From NCBI GenBank assembly GCA_031310005.1, contig CM062388.1, positions 558,001 to 622,000 of the forward strand: a stretch of 64,000 bases of DNA. Direction: 5' to 3'. Both the position numbers and the translations under genes were made by a program. Under the pieces are notes generated by a model. That model made no database searches, had not been told where the DNA came from, and saw only the letters and a list, made by a program, of their open reading frames with translations. Origin of the DNA: Dactylellina haptotyla (taxonomy: Eukaryota; Ascomycota; Orbiliomycetes; Orbiliales; Orbiliaceae). The stretch's first letter is position 1. Every line of letters begins with the position of its first letter. Shown here one piece after another: positions 20,595-32,711 of the stretch.

Positions 20595-23005
20595 TTATTT
20601 CTGGATCCACAATCCTTTATTTGATATTGGCGCCCCACCGCTGTTCCTTTGCTCAATCGATTTGGTCAGATCCGGATCATAACTGTTGGCCATAATCCAC
20701 TGGTCCATAACAACGTCGCCCCACTAAGGTTATGCGACACAAGAGAACGTTAGCCAATCCCTTTTCGATATTGGATATTCTGAAACATAAAAGCAGCTCT
20801 GGTTTTTATACGAACCTCGCTCCATTCTCTCCACAGGTTGCTATCCAACTCGCTTACACCCTCTCGTCTGGCTGCCTTCATGACTTCTCGGGCGACAGCA
20901 ACTGAGGCGTCACGTACACGATCGATCCTAGGGTAGATCAAGCCGGCGGCGATTTCTTCAGCGTTCAGGCAGTTGGCGAGTGCGACGGCACTGGAGTACA
21001 CCATTTCGTCGGTAATCTTGGTAGCCTTAGCAAGAATGGCACCCTTTCCAAGACCTGGGAAGATATAGACATTGTTACCCTGGCCAGGGTGGTAAGTGAC
21101 ACCACCACCATTGGTGGGGGTATAGGATGGGAAGGGGGATCCTGAGGCAAAGATGACAGTTCCTTCAGTCCAGTCGATTGCCTGTTGGAATGTGCACTCA
21201 GCCTTGGATAGAGGGTTGCTGAGGGGGAAGAGGATAGGACGACGGTTAATGCCACCAGCGTCCACTGAGACCTTCAAGGCACGAACGACACTCTCGGTGA
21301 AGATACCGAAAGTAGCCGCGAGACCTAGAAGCGCAGTGGGGCGCACATATTCAATTACCTCTTCAAGGCTCTTGAATTGGTGGCCGGCATTGTCAGTACG
21401 GGCAAAGTACTTCTTGTGCTCAGCAAGTCTGTCTCCACGATCCATGGTAACAAGACCCTTGGTATCGACTAGGTAGAACTTGGACTTGGCTTCCATCTCT
21501 GAAAGACCTTGACGGGTATAGTATTCCATGACCTGCTTGGCAACACCAACACCAGCGGAACCAGCGCCCATGAATACAAGACGCTGGTCAGTAAGTGGGA
21601 CATTGGACAGGCGAACGGCATTCATATATCCGGAGAGAATGACAGCGCCAGTTCCCTGAACGTCATCATTGAAAGATTTGTACTGGTGTCGGTATCTGTC
21701 GAGGTATTGGAAGGCCTTGTCGGTCTCGAAGTCTTCAAACTGGATGATCATGTCTGGGAAGATAGAAGCAGCAGCAGCCATGAACTCGTCCATGAATTCA
21801 AGTGACTCTTGCTTGGAGACACGTCTTTGGCGGAGGCCGAGGTAGAGAGGATCACGAAGGTTCTCCTCATTCTCGGTTCCGAGATCCAATACAATTGGGA
21901 GAGTCTTCTCGGGACTGATACCAGCGGCAGCAACATAGAGAGCGAGCTTTCCAATTGGAATTCCAACACCGTTGATACCAAGATCTCCAAGACCCAAAAT
22001 TCTAGAACCATCAGTAACGACACAGATTTCTGGATGTGGGTATGGCCAATTCTTCAGAATTGTATGAAGACTGGCACGCTGCTTGATGGAAATGTAAAGA
22101 GCCTCCGGCTTCGTGAAAATAGTACTGTACTGCAAGCAAACATCACCGATAGTTGGAGTATAAACAATAGGCATGAGTTCCTAAAGCTAAGATCATTAGA
22201 AGGTTCTTGACATTTTGTGAATATTCGAATGTGACCTTACCTTTGCATTGTCCATCAACAATCTGTAGAAGAGATCGGTATTGGTTGCCTTCAGAGTTGA
22301 CAAATAAAGATACTTGTCAATCCCAGTCTGTCTGCTGCGAATCATTTTCATGGCGCGCATGCATTGAATCTGGGCTGTCTCCATAACATGAGGGATAAGA
22401 CCAGTCAAATTGAGAGCTTGACGATCTTGTGGGCTGGTAGATGTACCTGCAAGCCAATATTAGCCTCCAACCCGACATTTTTAATATTGATCTAAGTTTC
22501 TATATTTCTTACCTTTATTAAGGATAGGCTCTCTTAACAAAGAATAACCTTTCTTAGCTCCCTCAAGCAAGTTGGGCGAACCGGTTAACTGTTTGACCTG
22601 GACAGGCTGCTCCTTTGCGTATCCAGAAAGGACATCAAGTCTAACGGAAGCCATCATAGTGTCAATAATGGCCTGGTCGACCGGGTTCGACAAAGTTTTC
22701 ATTCTTTGACGTGCGAGCGAAACTTTTCTTGGTCGTTTGCTAACGTCCCTTGGTGATGAAGGGCCGGGTCCGAAATCGTTTATGTTCTCTGGGATTGGCG
22801 GGATTGGAGGAATATCCTTCAAATTCACAGATGCAATCGAGGTAGCTGGAGAGGACTCTATAGAATAAGTACCCGGTGCCGAAATGAGAGAAAATGCAGG
22901 TGTATTGGGAACGAGAACGGCGGATCCAGGAGATTGAGCGGTTGCACCAGAAGTGTTCACCGTCTTGTCGAAATATGAAGTGTCTACCGGTGTCGGTGCT
23001 GCCAT
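20595..23005 (-). CDS. Malic enzyme (NAD(P)-dependent, oxaloacetate-decarboxylating)
   Basis: Oxidatively decarboxylates malate to pyruvate, supplying NAD(P)H and pyruvate. The four-exon model is 22513-23005, 22241-22446, 20816-22180 and 20595-20723, giving 730 residues. Catalytic and binding residues are present: Tyr240 in VYTPTIGD, Lys311 in GIPIGKLALY, metal ligands in QFEDF (~382-383) and FNDD (405-406), the dinucleotide loop FMGAGSAGVG (~438-445) and FPLSNP. The N-terminal ~130 residues are a Pro/Ser-rich extension with no clear mitochondrial presequence, so location is open. The last exon is my inference: reading through instead gives a stop at 20750-20752. A GTTCGT donor at 20815, a GCTAAC branch site and a CTTAG acceptor join SE to WGDVVMDQW and end at 20595. 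ATG 23005 was preferred over an upstream in-frame ATG at 23086. Confidence 0.9.
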
Positions 23006-24656
23006 CAGGTGGTTGTCGCTCTGGAGGACGATCGATATATCAGTTCGACCGGCGACTGGAGGGACGGATATATATATCTTATACACCTTTGTGGTGAAGA
23101 TTGACCAGATATATAGTGATAATCAGGGCCCGTTAATCTTCGCGATTAATAGAACCAACCTCCGGCTATTAGTCTACCAACTAGCGTATCTTAGCCCTGT
23201 CTTAGGTTTGCCTGTGCTTTTAAAAGCAAGTATAGTGACGGGCCGAATTCGTTTATGATGATGCGTCTATAGACGTCTAATGACCGTCGGTGCGAGGGAG
23301 GGCTTGCAGGTGCGCGAAGAGCTTCCGAGAAGGATTCTAAGTAAACAATCTAACGATCAAAAAAGGAACAACCGTCTATGAATACCGAATGCGGTCTATT
23401 TTCTATGGGTAATGAATTAATAAGCTCTAGAATTTTTTACGCTAAACATAGCATGAAAAAAAAAGAAATGGACCCGATCAACGGATTCTGCCCGAAAAAA
23501 TTGGATATTAAAGAAGGAACGTGGGCCAGCCGGATGGAGTAATGGCAAAAGCGAGGCGGTCTAGAGGACGGCGCGACGCAGAAACTCGATTTGGGTTTGA
23601 ATAGGAAGCTTGTCGAGGCAACTCGCGGCCCACCGGCAGCGGAGGGTTTCGACTTTATATACCAAATCCATATTCTAACAACGTATGCCACCCCGTCGCT
23701 CTCAGGAGCAAAATTGTCAGCCGCAAAACTTTCGCTTTCAGTATTCTCTCAATTCGTGGGGCCTTCGAGAGGCGCCCAAATATGTTGAAACATGTGTGAA
23801 AATTGTTTCGGTTTGAACAACTGCTTCCTTTACGCCCCTTCCGCTACCCTTAATATATGTTAAGTGGAGGCATCAGTTGTTATGGGCGATAAACAGTCGC
23901 GAGGTCCTGCCTCCGAGTATGGATTGGACCGCCTTAGCGAGTGGGCCTCGTTAACCCGAGTTGGTCCTAGTAAGAGGTGTGCTTCAGACTTGTCGCAGAT
24001 TAAGGCAAGGATTGCCTGACCCAAGATATTGTTGCCCTAAGAAACGAACGACACTTCCGAAAGCTTGAACAAATCAAACCAATTCGAGCCGAAGAACGCC
24101 TTTTGAGAACCATAGAATAGGAGAATCGACAAATAGGCAAGCAGTCCGAGACTGTCAATATTGTCGAAATGTCTTGCAGGCAGTATTATGCTTGGCGATT
24201 TGGCGAACCGTGCCGGTGCCATGGAATCCTCTCGGAACGGTGGCAGCAGTTGCTTGGCTCGACAACGGCCGGATATGCCGGCTGTAATATAGAGGATCTT
24301 CAACCTTGGACCAGAAAGCGTAGGGATACGTCGAGTTTGACCCTTGGTGACATTCCGTCATCGTTTCTACGTTCTACCATAGTGTTGCGCCGGCACAAAC
24401 CAAACCCGGTAGTTGTCTGCGTTGACACTGGCTCATAGCGTCACCGCTTAGTAATTACAGGGCTGACTAATGCGGGTCTACCGTCTTTGTCGAAATGAGG
24501 GGCATTTGCTACTTGAAGATAGAGTATTGAGGCGATATAAAAATACGTAGATTGTATTCTCGACGTCCACCGCGATAACGCGAGATCAGTCAAGACACGT
24601 GAGGAATACAACACAATTTTCGAAGCAAAGCAAGTTTCAACTGCACATTTGCGAAG
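23006..24656. other. Intergenic, no supported gene
   Basis: Short frames only. It includes the promoter of malic enzyme on the left and of the epoxide hydrolase on the right. No repeats or RNA genes are recognised. Confidence 0.5.
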
Positions 24657-26329
24657 ATGACTGATATCAAACCATACAAAATATCTGTCCCACAGGAAAA
24701 AATAGACCTAGTAAAGAAGAAGCTCGAGTTGGCCAGTTTCCCAGATGGTAGGTTCTACCTCCACTGTTAATCTACATATCATTCACATAATAAGCTAAGC
24801 GCGAGTTCCATAGAACTCGAAAACATCGGTTGGGAACTTGGAACACCTCTTTCCGAGGTGCAGCGTCTCACCAAATATTGGAAAGAGAGCTTCGATTGGC
24901 GCGCGGCAGAGTCCAAGATCAATGAGGTTCCTCAATTCACCACGTCGATTGAGGTAGATGACTTTGGTCAACTGAATGCGCATTTCATTCATGTGAAATG
25001 CCAAGTCCCAGGCGTCAAAGCGATTCCGTTGTTGTTTGTGCACGGGTGGCCAGGGAGTTTTTTAGAGTGTTTCAAGATGCTACCTCTCTTAACAGAAGGC
25101 AAAGAAGGTCCTTATTTTGAGTCAGTAGTTTTGCCAGTAATATAGCTAAATATCCCTCGGATATAATCCGCTAACCGATCATGTCCTCCTTGCGCCAGTG
25201 TTGTTGCTCCTTCACTAGCAGGTAAGTTTATTCTAAGCTCTAGATTTGAAAATTGGTCGACTAAATTTTGGGTTGCAGACTTTGGATTCTCCGACGCTGC
25301 GAAGAAATCAGGATTTAACACTGCTAAAGTACACCATCCATGTTTTACACTCCCTAAAGATTGAAGCTAATCTATGTTCTTGAATAGCATGCCGAACTTT
25401 ATCACAAGCTCATGCTTAAGCTCGGATATGATGAATATGGTATGAAACGAGTCTAGAAGATTTAACGCAAAGATGCTAATTTTTACGATTTAGTTGCACA
25501 AGGTGGCGATTGGGGTAAGTCTAGATCTTGAACAACAAGTAATCGCGATTTGCTCAACTAACTCGCATGGCAGGGTCTATAATCGCAAAGTTTCTAGCTA
25601 TGAAATATGGCCCTACACACTGTAAATCCTGCCACTTGAACCATGTCTGGTGGGTAGCGCCGCCAAAGCTCACCAAAAACCCTCTCCTGTGGTTGCAATA
25701 TAATCTGCAGCCCCACAGCGAGCGCGACAAAACCTTCCTGAAACGCCGATCTTGGTTTTTGACTCAGGGATTTGGATACAATCACTTGCAAGGTTCGAAG
25801 CCTCAGACTGTCGGATATTCGCTGCAGGATAGTCCGGTGGGCTTGTTGGCCTGGATCTACGAAAAGATGCATGATTGGACTGATGACTACAAATGGACGG
25901 ACGATGAAAGTAAGTGAACGTTAGCTCTCCGTTAATAAGATAACGGCTAACAATGTTCTAGTCTTGACATGGGTATCAATATATGCGTATTCAAAATCTG
26001 GCCCAACGGCTTCAGGCCGTATATACTACAATGATCGCCACCGCCCCCAGGAAGAAATGGCAATGGTTTATGGGCCAGTTCAGAGCTCAGTGCCAATTGG
26101 TTATAGCCTGTTCCCGCTGGACATCATCGTTTTCCCCGTGGCATGGGGCAGAACCACTGGAAATGTGGTTTTCGAAAAGGTCCACCCAAGCGGTGGTCAT
26201 TTTGCCGCCCATGAGCGGCCGGAATGGCTGGCGGATGATTTGAGAACAATGTTTGGGAAAAACGGAGGAGCATATGGGGTTGTAGCTGGGAAGAATGGAT
26301 ATTATAGCACTGGTAATTCAAAATTGTAA
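24657..26329 (+). CDS. Epoxide hydrolase, EHN-type alpha/beta hydrolase
   Basis: Opens epoxides to diols through an enzyme-bound ester. Eight exons (24657-24747, 24814-25120, 25199-25221, 25279-25328, 25388-25439, 25494-25514, 25574-25909, 25962-26329) splice cleanly into 415 residues, the normal microsomal-type length. The N-terminal EHN domain includes FPDELENIGWELG. The oxyanion-hole motif is HGWPGS (H107). The nucleophile is Asp180 in GGDWGS, split by two introns around a 21-nt exon. The catalytic His is H373 in SGGHFAAHE. No membrane anchor is seen, so it is probably soluble. Two exons (23 and 21 nt) are very short, which simple gene prediction is likely to miss. The start follows an AAGATGAC context. 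Confidence 0.9.
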
Positions 26330-27271
26330 TGAAGTATAAGCAGTTGCTGCCTATGGAACACCCCGCCAGGTCGAATGTTTAACATAAATATTAATAAAAG
26401 TATCACGAATTTCTATTTTCTTCTTTCTTTTTTTTATGAAACCCTTTCGTACAAAATGCAATCCTTCTATAGGGATTTCTGCTGTTCAACGACCATTTGG
26501 CAGCTAAGTGTAAATATCGTGTTGTGATTTGTTGTATGGCCAGTATAACACAACACCTGAGCTGAGTCTGATTTCGACGTTTCTAGACTGAACTGGTATA
26601 TTTCCGTAGTTTAACGTCGATTGTGAACAAGGCTAGTTGAACCTAGATTTAAACTCGCCGCTTATACCTACCAAATACAAAAGCTTTAGCTTCTAGCGGA
26701 TTTGGATGCTCAATATAGTCGCAAGTTTCTGGCGTGCGTCGCCATGTCCTCCGTCCCTGGTATCGCCTTCCATACCCTCATAGCATTGGCATTTCCTTCC
26801 TGGTTTTTCGAAAAGAACCAAATATATAACTTTTAAATTTTGAGGCTCGCAAATTCGGTATCCATAACACTCAGCATGGGGCCCAGGTCGATCCATGATG
26901 CCGGCCTCGTATCAACAGCCGACAAATATTTGCAAATGCACGGACTAGCAATAGAGTGTGGCGACCAGCTGGTCTAGGTCACCCGTTAGGGTAGTCGATT
27001 TAAATACGGTTGCCATCACTAGGAGGTTAGTATGGCGTCTTTTGACGGGGCATTTCAAATAGCATTTCTAGACCATACGCTTTGCCTCCTCCGACCACCT
27101 CGTGTTTACATTCTCAATTTGATACATAATCTTTCGTCTTTTTGAATCAGACGAAGCCTCTTCCAACAAAGCTGCATAAAGCCAGAACTCTATCTACTCC
27201 TCTCAGCTGAAATCCTCCATCGTTATATCCTATTATATCGACCTTAAAGACGAAAAGACAAAGTAAACACG
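26330..27271. other. Intergenic, no supported gene
   Basis: Terminal region of the epoxide hydrolase (with a T-rich run near 26420) followed by the upstream side of a small plus-strand gene. No other structure is seen. Confidence 0.5.
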
Positions 27272-27505
27272 ATGCCTTGCGCTGGTCCTTCGAAACCCGA
27301 TCACATCTATTTAACCCCACCGAGCAATGCACCGGATATGATAGCATTGCTGATGCGGGCAGGGTGGAACCGTTTACAGGCTGAAGATATCTGGTTCTGC
27401 TTCGGACAGGAGTTCCTCCGGCACGAATGGCTTGCAAACCACCCGTATTTCCGATATGACTGCCGTGAGAAGAGCTGGTTGGAACAACGACAATATCTCG
27501 CCTGA
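27272..27505 (+). CDS. Small hypothetical protein (77 aa)
   Basis: A single-exon frame with a good start context (AACACGATGCC) and balanced composition. It includes an amphipathic middle (MIALLMRAGWNRLQAEDIWFCFGQEFLRHEW would be three helical turns either side of a Trp-rich core) and an acidic-basic C-terminus. No signal peptide, membrane helix or known motif is present. The length and sense of the sequence make it a plausible gene, but an exon of a larger gene or a chance frame cannot be excluded. Confidence 0.35.
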   Translation: MPCAGPSKPDHIYLTPPSNAPDMIALLMRAGWNRLQAEDIWFCFGQEFLRHEWLANHPYFRYDCREKSWLEQRQYLA

Positions 27506-27935
27506 ACCAGGTGTAAATGTGAGTATATTATTCAACTGCAGCATATATGCGGTCTACCAGGTGTTCTGATCATATACAACGCGACTCATCCTGTAGGCCT
27601 GGGGAAAGATCAACACAGGATGGAACGGCGAGATCCGACGGGGTTATGTTAACATACATGTTAAAGGTGGCTGTTTCGGCCGGGAGGCTGCTACTTAGGA
27701 CCCGATATAGAAGTGTTGCCCTTTTCTTCTTTGGGTCTCAAATGCGAAGACCCTGCATGTGAGCTTGAGGGTTTAGTTTTGAAGGCGGACGTTAACACAA
27801 GTCTACGAGGAAGCTTCTTTCTACGTCTTTCAGGTTATCTAAAAGAAAAATAATAATAGTTGTTCTTTAAAGCAACGCTAAAAACCTATCAATGTAAATA
27901 AAATATATAAACAAGAAGCTTCAAAACGATTCTAT
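27506..27935. other. Short intergenic region
   Basis: Spacer between the small hypothetical gene and the converging PLAC8 gene. It contains only a 71-codon frame of no recognisable type. Confidence 0.45.
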
Positions 27936-28645
27936 CTAGTTTTGCTTTTGGTTCATTTGGTTGTACTGCATTTGTCTAGCAGCTTGATATCCTACAATAT
28001 TTGTGACCATTAGTTGTTGACGGGTTTTTGATTCACGGTCTTCCTGTACAAGTGTGCAGCACTATATCCAATAAAATTAGCACAATTCGTTGAAATTGGT
28101 ACCACTCGGGCAGTTAAAAAATATTAGAGAGTAACTCACCTCGCAGAAGAAATGTTTAACACAATCTCCGCAACCAGAACCCTCAAGGTTATACTTCCTT
28201 CGTAGTTCTCCTCTTTGCATACAACCCATGACCCACTGTGCTCCACAGAGCATCAAACCCGCAAAACTCCAGCATGGAACATTGCAGCACCGATTATAAT
28301 CTTTTCGAGTCTTATTTTGTATACGGTGATGGACTTCTCCATATGTTATACAAGGACAGCAAAAAGTTATGCAACCTACAGGTCCGTGTTAGCAAATTTT
28401 TAAAATTGAAGAGGAGGCCATACGAGGGAATGGAACTTACAACTATCGCAATCACCAAAGCAACCGCATAGACCGTGTAGCCAGTTATTTGGCATAGCTA
28501 GACTAGCTTTCTCGGTGATTGGCATAGGGGTTCCTAGAGGGATATGGACAAACTCCTGTTGGACCTTGGTGTTCTATTATAAATTGAGATTAGAAATTTT
28601 TCACAGGAATGGGTTTGGGGCCTTTCTTACATCTTGGGCAGCCAT
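27936..28645 (-). CDS. PLAC8-family cysteine-rich protein
   Basis: A 169-residue PLAC8 (Cys-rich motif) protein, assembled from four exons too small to stand out singly: 28631-28645, 28441-28573, 28140-28375 and 27936-28061. The family signature is intact: CFGDCDSC, then FCCPCITYGEVHHR, a second Cys block (RCCNVPCWSFAGLMLCG), QRGELRRKYNLEGSGCGDC and the closing FFC-ECCTLVQEDRE. Plant and animal relatives are plasma-membrane proteins affecting cell size, cadmium resistance or calcium entry. The role in fungi is unknown. The first exon is just five codons (MAAQD). All junctions are GT-AG with consensus donors (GTAAGA, GTAAGT, GTGAGT). A Gln-rich tail ends the protein. Confidence 0.85.
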
Positions 28646-29971
28646 TTTGAAAGGATTATAGTTTTGGTATCTGTTAAGAGAGTATAAAATGTGTTTACGT
28701 AGTAACGTCAAACTTCAGTCTAGTCAACCGAATTTTAATATCGATATTAAGGAAAGTCTCGATTTTATGGACAGGGCTAGTCAAAGAGTCGATTATCTTT
28801 ATATATTTGATCTAGTGGGTGCCTTTATTCTACTTGGTGTAACAGCGGGCCTGCGCTTGCGTAATGCTACAAGGGTACGCTTGTGTTTTAGTACAAATAG
28901 GTACCATTCTAGAAAGTAATAGATGAGATAAAACTACTAACCTGAATTAAATATATATAAAAAGATCGGAAATATTGACGTCCAGCGCCTTGTAGTCGGA
29001 AAGAATCGAAAGAGGAATGCCTGATTGCCTGGTTTTCAAAAAGAGGTGCGGGCCATGGGGCGGGGTGCTGCGGTATATATACATACCTTCCGAATATATC
29101 ACCTTTAGCGAGACGTTTATAAATATAGGTTACCGTATTTCACCGTTATGAAACTAGGTTAACAATAGTTTTGACGCTGTCGCACTTGTGCTGCCCCTTG
29201 TCTGTAGGGCACTTGGCGTGCTCCTACAAACAGAAAACGTTCAAACAAAGGAGATGCAGACAAGTTTGTAGAGCAATAGAGTAATGATCCGATATGAGAA
29301 TGATCAAAATTTCACATACGCGTACGTGTTCTAGAACGCCATGCGTAGCAGCTAACAAGACTATTCTATAGTACGGACAGTTCTCGAATTTTAGGTGAAG
29401 GTGCATGAGATCGAGACAACTAGGGAAACTTTGGTGTGTTGCAGGCTATCTCACTTTTCTGAATTAGGCAAGGTGTCAGGTACCACAATTGCCTGCTACG
29501 GCCGTGAAACCACGGTTCCTGCACCACCAAGAACTGACCTAAAACAAGCTCCAGAAGCCGAATGGAAGCAAGAACTGGCTCCTGGTATCACCCTGGTAGT
29601 AAAAGGAGTATAATATCCATAAGCCTGATCGGTTTTATATCTATCTTGCATAATCTGATGTTCTAGCTGTAAGGTACGAAGACCACAGCAAAACTTTCTC
29701 CGGCCCCCATGGCCCACAGTTCCAAGTCATCTCACGATTTTGCTAGACTTGCGCAACACATATATATATAAGAAAACAACTCTGAAACTTCCAGGGAAAC
29801 CATTCGCTGGCTGGATCCGATCCGACTCGATTGAAATATGTATCGAAATGCAATTTCTTCGAACATGACGTTGAAATTCGCTAACACGCGCCAAAACTTT
29901 CCCTGAAAGCTGATATAATATATACAGAACAAAGTATAGCAGGGGTATATTATTTACAAAACTAAATGAAA
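28646..29971. other. Intergenic, no supported gene
   Basis: Short frames only, the longest under 85 codons. It is AT-rich with a TATATATATA run near 29760. Upstream of PLAC8 and downstream of the F-box gene. Confidence 0.5.
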
Positions 29972-31069
29972 TCATAGTGCAACCCGATAATAGTTTACCA
30001 AATGATGCATACCCCCGTACTCCTTTTCCTTGCCGATTCGAACGTCAAACGGTTCGTTTCCGCTAAAAACAAGCCTTTGGAAACCAACCTCTTCCCCATA
30101 TTTTGTATAGGCTAAATGGAATAATATGATAGGTTCAGTGGAGGTCACTCGCTCTTCGGTGAACCCGTACACTGGAATCACAGTCAAAGGGTAGTATTTG
30201 GGATTGCCGGCTCCCAAGGGCGTGCAGTTATGAAGAGCAGTAGTCAGAGCCTTGATGATACTAAAATAGCTATCGGATATCGGATATTGACGATTCTTGT
30301 CGAAAATATTCGCGGGGAAGTCTGACAGGAAACTGAAGTTCGTTCTGGATTGAATGTCCGCTACGATGTAATACTGAGTAGTCAATGGAACTTTCGCCAT
30401 GATAGGTGCGAATTCTTCGATAAGATTGTGAGCAGTAGTGCGCACTTTTTTCCTGCTCCTGTTCAACGGCTTTAGAGGCGATTGGTCGATTGATTCGGAA
30501 ATTCGGTACTTGAGGTAAGAAAAAGGCATCACAATTGGTGCTGTCAACACTGCGATTGTGATAAGGCAGGCAAGTCTCCAAGTTGGATCGTCATCTTCGT
30601 CGTAGTGGAATATTCGGGAGTATACGCGGTTACGCTTCTCGTTGAAACGATTGAATGTTCTCATAGCCTTCGCTTTTATGGTTGAATCCGAAGCCGAGGT
30701 CGCTTGTGGTATTTCAATGAAACCGTTTCTCGCAAGTCTCTTCCAAAAAATAGACAGAATATCGAGAGCTAGGGGGGTTATTTTGGGGATAGGATGTGTT
30801 CTCGCAGCTTCATACTCGTCGAGTTTCAGGCCGGTTGTTGAATATTTAATCAAATTTGGAGTCGTTTCGATCAGAGTCTTCCATGTTTTGCAGACACGGC
30901 GACAGGAAGTTATTACGCCGACAGCGGGGAGCTCGAGCAATATTTGTTCTATAATCTCGGGTGGGATAAATATTACCGATTGGGGTCCTGTTGGTTGTAA
31001 TATTTCCTTCTGCTCCGACTTTTGGTTTGGTCTCTGGCTTAAGCGGAGGAAGGGTCTAATTCGGGTCAT
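29972..31069 (-). CDS. F-box protein
   Basis: A 365-residue single-exon protein. The N-terminal F-box is clear: FIPPEIIEQILLELP followed by SCRRVCKTWKTLIETTPNL at about residues 35-80, the module that binds Skp1 in SCF ubiquitin ligases. The rest is a variable substrate-recognition part with no leucine-rich repeat pattern, one hydrophobic stretch (ACLITIAVLTAPIVM) and a short C-terminal region. I chose ATG 31069 because the frame upstream of it (to 31237) lacks coding character and the F-box starts soon after. It is a paralogue of the broken gene at 31921-32711, sharing RRVC-K-IET-P-L-Y-TTGL. The target is unknown. Confidence 0.8.
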   Translation of the reverse strand: MTRIRPFLRLSQRPNQKSEQKEILQPTGPQSVIFIPPEIIEQILLELPAVGVITSCRRVCKTWKTLIETTPNLIKYSTTGLKLDEYEAARTHPIPKITPLALDILSIFWKRLARNGFIEIPQATSASDSTIKAKAMRTFNRFNEKRNRVYSRIFHYDEDDDPTWRLACLITIAVLTAPIVMPFSYLKYRISESIDQSPLKPLNRSRKKVRTTAHNLIEEFAPIMAKVPLTTQYYIVADIQSRTNFSFLSDFPANIFDKNRQYPISDSYFSIIKALTTALHNCTPLGAGNPKYYPLTVIPVYGFTEERVTSTEPIILFHLAYTKYGEEVGFQRLVFSGNEPFDVRIGKEKEYGGMHHLVNYYRVAL

Positions 31070-31920
31070 AATGTAGTGGCAGGGCAGCCAAATTAGAAGA
31101 ACTTCGGCACAGAAACTCTGGTAGAGAATGTCGGTATTATGCGTACTCCACGAGAACAGTGTGTTTCGATGCCTAAAGCTGATTTTATATGATTTTGAGG
31201 GGGGAGTCCAGTTAATGCTCTGACACATCTTAGTCAACTGTCACCGGGTAAGGCAGTATCACGGGCGTCATTGGGCAGTGCCCAGCCGCTGCCACACTAA
31301 GCTGGGAAACAACACAACATGCCCTTTATTTGCAATTGCCGTCGGAGTCTGATATCCGCCTAAAATCTGATGTCATCAATACACTGCCGCGAACTTCTGG
31401 TTACAATAGAATGCTGCGAGTGCTTCGAAAACCCTCCTCTGAAGTCTTCAAGCGCTAAGTAGACGAGCTTTGCTCAATTGACAGGTTCAATATAGCATTT
31501 GGTGAGCTCAGTCTACAGTCTCGCCGCCTGGGAGTCTCTGGTGTTTTCAAGTGCAGACCAACTATGTGTTGTAGGCTTTTTGGTTGAAATTTGTGACAGG
31601 GATTCTGCCTTGTCTCAGAATCGTCAAAGCTGCAAACATTGCAATTTCCCATGCGCACACTCGAGTCTGAAGGCTGGGCTGACAGGCGAAAAGCCCTGCA
31701 CTTTGGCTTGCTAAAACGCCCTGGGTGTTTTGTCGATTTAATCATATTCATGGCATGCCGGCAAAGATTAGATTTAAATCCATGCCAGATCTAGATCTGT
31801 CAAATCTAAACCACCAAGTCAAACGTTGCGCAACAGCCATCCGTTCAGCCTCTAACAGTCGTTAGAAAGCACGGACACTGTTCGGGGCATCCAATATTTC
31901 GCTTAGCCTTCTGGGCTGCC
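31070..31920. other. Intergenic, divergent between F-box gene and its broken copy
   Basis: No gene seen. Small opposite frames near 31455-31751 are unconvincing. The functional F-box gene and the pseudogene diverge from here, compatible with an inverted duplication. Confidence 0.45.
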
Positions 31921-32711
31921 ATGGCCACCCCTGATATCCTCTTCAAACCAGAGATACTGGAGCAGGTACTGCTCCATTCGGAAGCATTTGAGGTTCTGGT
32001 ATTACGGCGCGTTTGTCAGAGATAGAAGGTCATGATAGAAACCTCACCCAGTCTGAGATACTACACGACCACCGGCCTGTATCCGGAATCGCAAAAAGAA
32101 CCCCTCGCACCAACAGAGAACGCTGTAACGCCTTTGGCAATCCAAGTTCTCACAATAAATTTTGGCAGAAACTTGCCCCTTACCATCTGCAAATGAGAGA
32201 CCTTGTAACACTTGACCTTAACTGGCACGAGCAATGTGCTCCTCGGTCGACTCTGGTTACACAAATCGCAAAAATTATACCGCAGTTCCTTCCGATATGC
32301 CAAAAAGTCGCCTTTTTGCATCCAGGTGTTAAGAATTCTGAGATCCGCCTCCGCAATTCCAGTTGTTGGTACAGCCTGCCATATTCAGTTCTCATTCACG
32401 ACAGTTTCTTCAAAGGATTTCATTCACACTTACCAGATTTCGAACTTACGGATTTCAAACTGGTGGAGATCATATTTAAATTGGCGGGCACATTGTATAC
32501 ATCTGCTGTGGATGGGCTGCATGGTATTAGATGTGATTTTGCACTTCCTTTAGAAAAAGAAACAAGGCAATGGATAGCTTATCTAGCTATTGTTCTTGAT
32601 TTTCACCTTGACGACTCGCCAGCAAGACGTACTCAAACCTTGAAGTTTGCAAGCCACAAACCGCATGAAGTTTTTTTGTTGCGCCCTACTTCTGGGGCGG
32701 TGTATATCTAA
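31921..32711 (+). pseudogene. Broken F-box gene, paralogue of the neighbouring F-box gene
   Basis: The ATG at 31921 opens an F-box (FKPEILEQVLLHSEAFEVLVLRRVCQ) that is closed by TAG at 32023-32025, at the exact place where the intact paralogue has the conserved Trp (RRVCKTWK). Beyond the stop the same frame continues as IETSPSLRYYTTTGL, matching IETTPNLIKYSTTGL of the paralogue. At about 32155-32165 the similarity moves to another frame (KFWQKLAPY against FWKRLARN), which then stays open to 32711. One nonsense and one frameshift make expression of a full F-box protein unlikely. A spliced form skipping the F-box core is conceivable but would have no obvious function. The stop looks like a G-to-A change of TGG. 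Confidence 0.75.

Noticed and set aside
23006-23086. Upstream in-frame ATG extending malic enzyme by 27 residues
   Set aside because: The added residues (MYKIYISVPP...) do not look like a targeting peptide, and the MAAPTP start is more natural.
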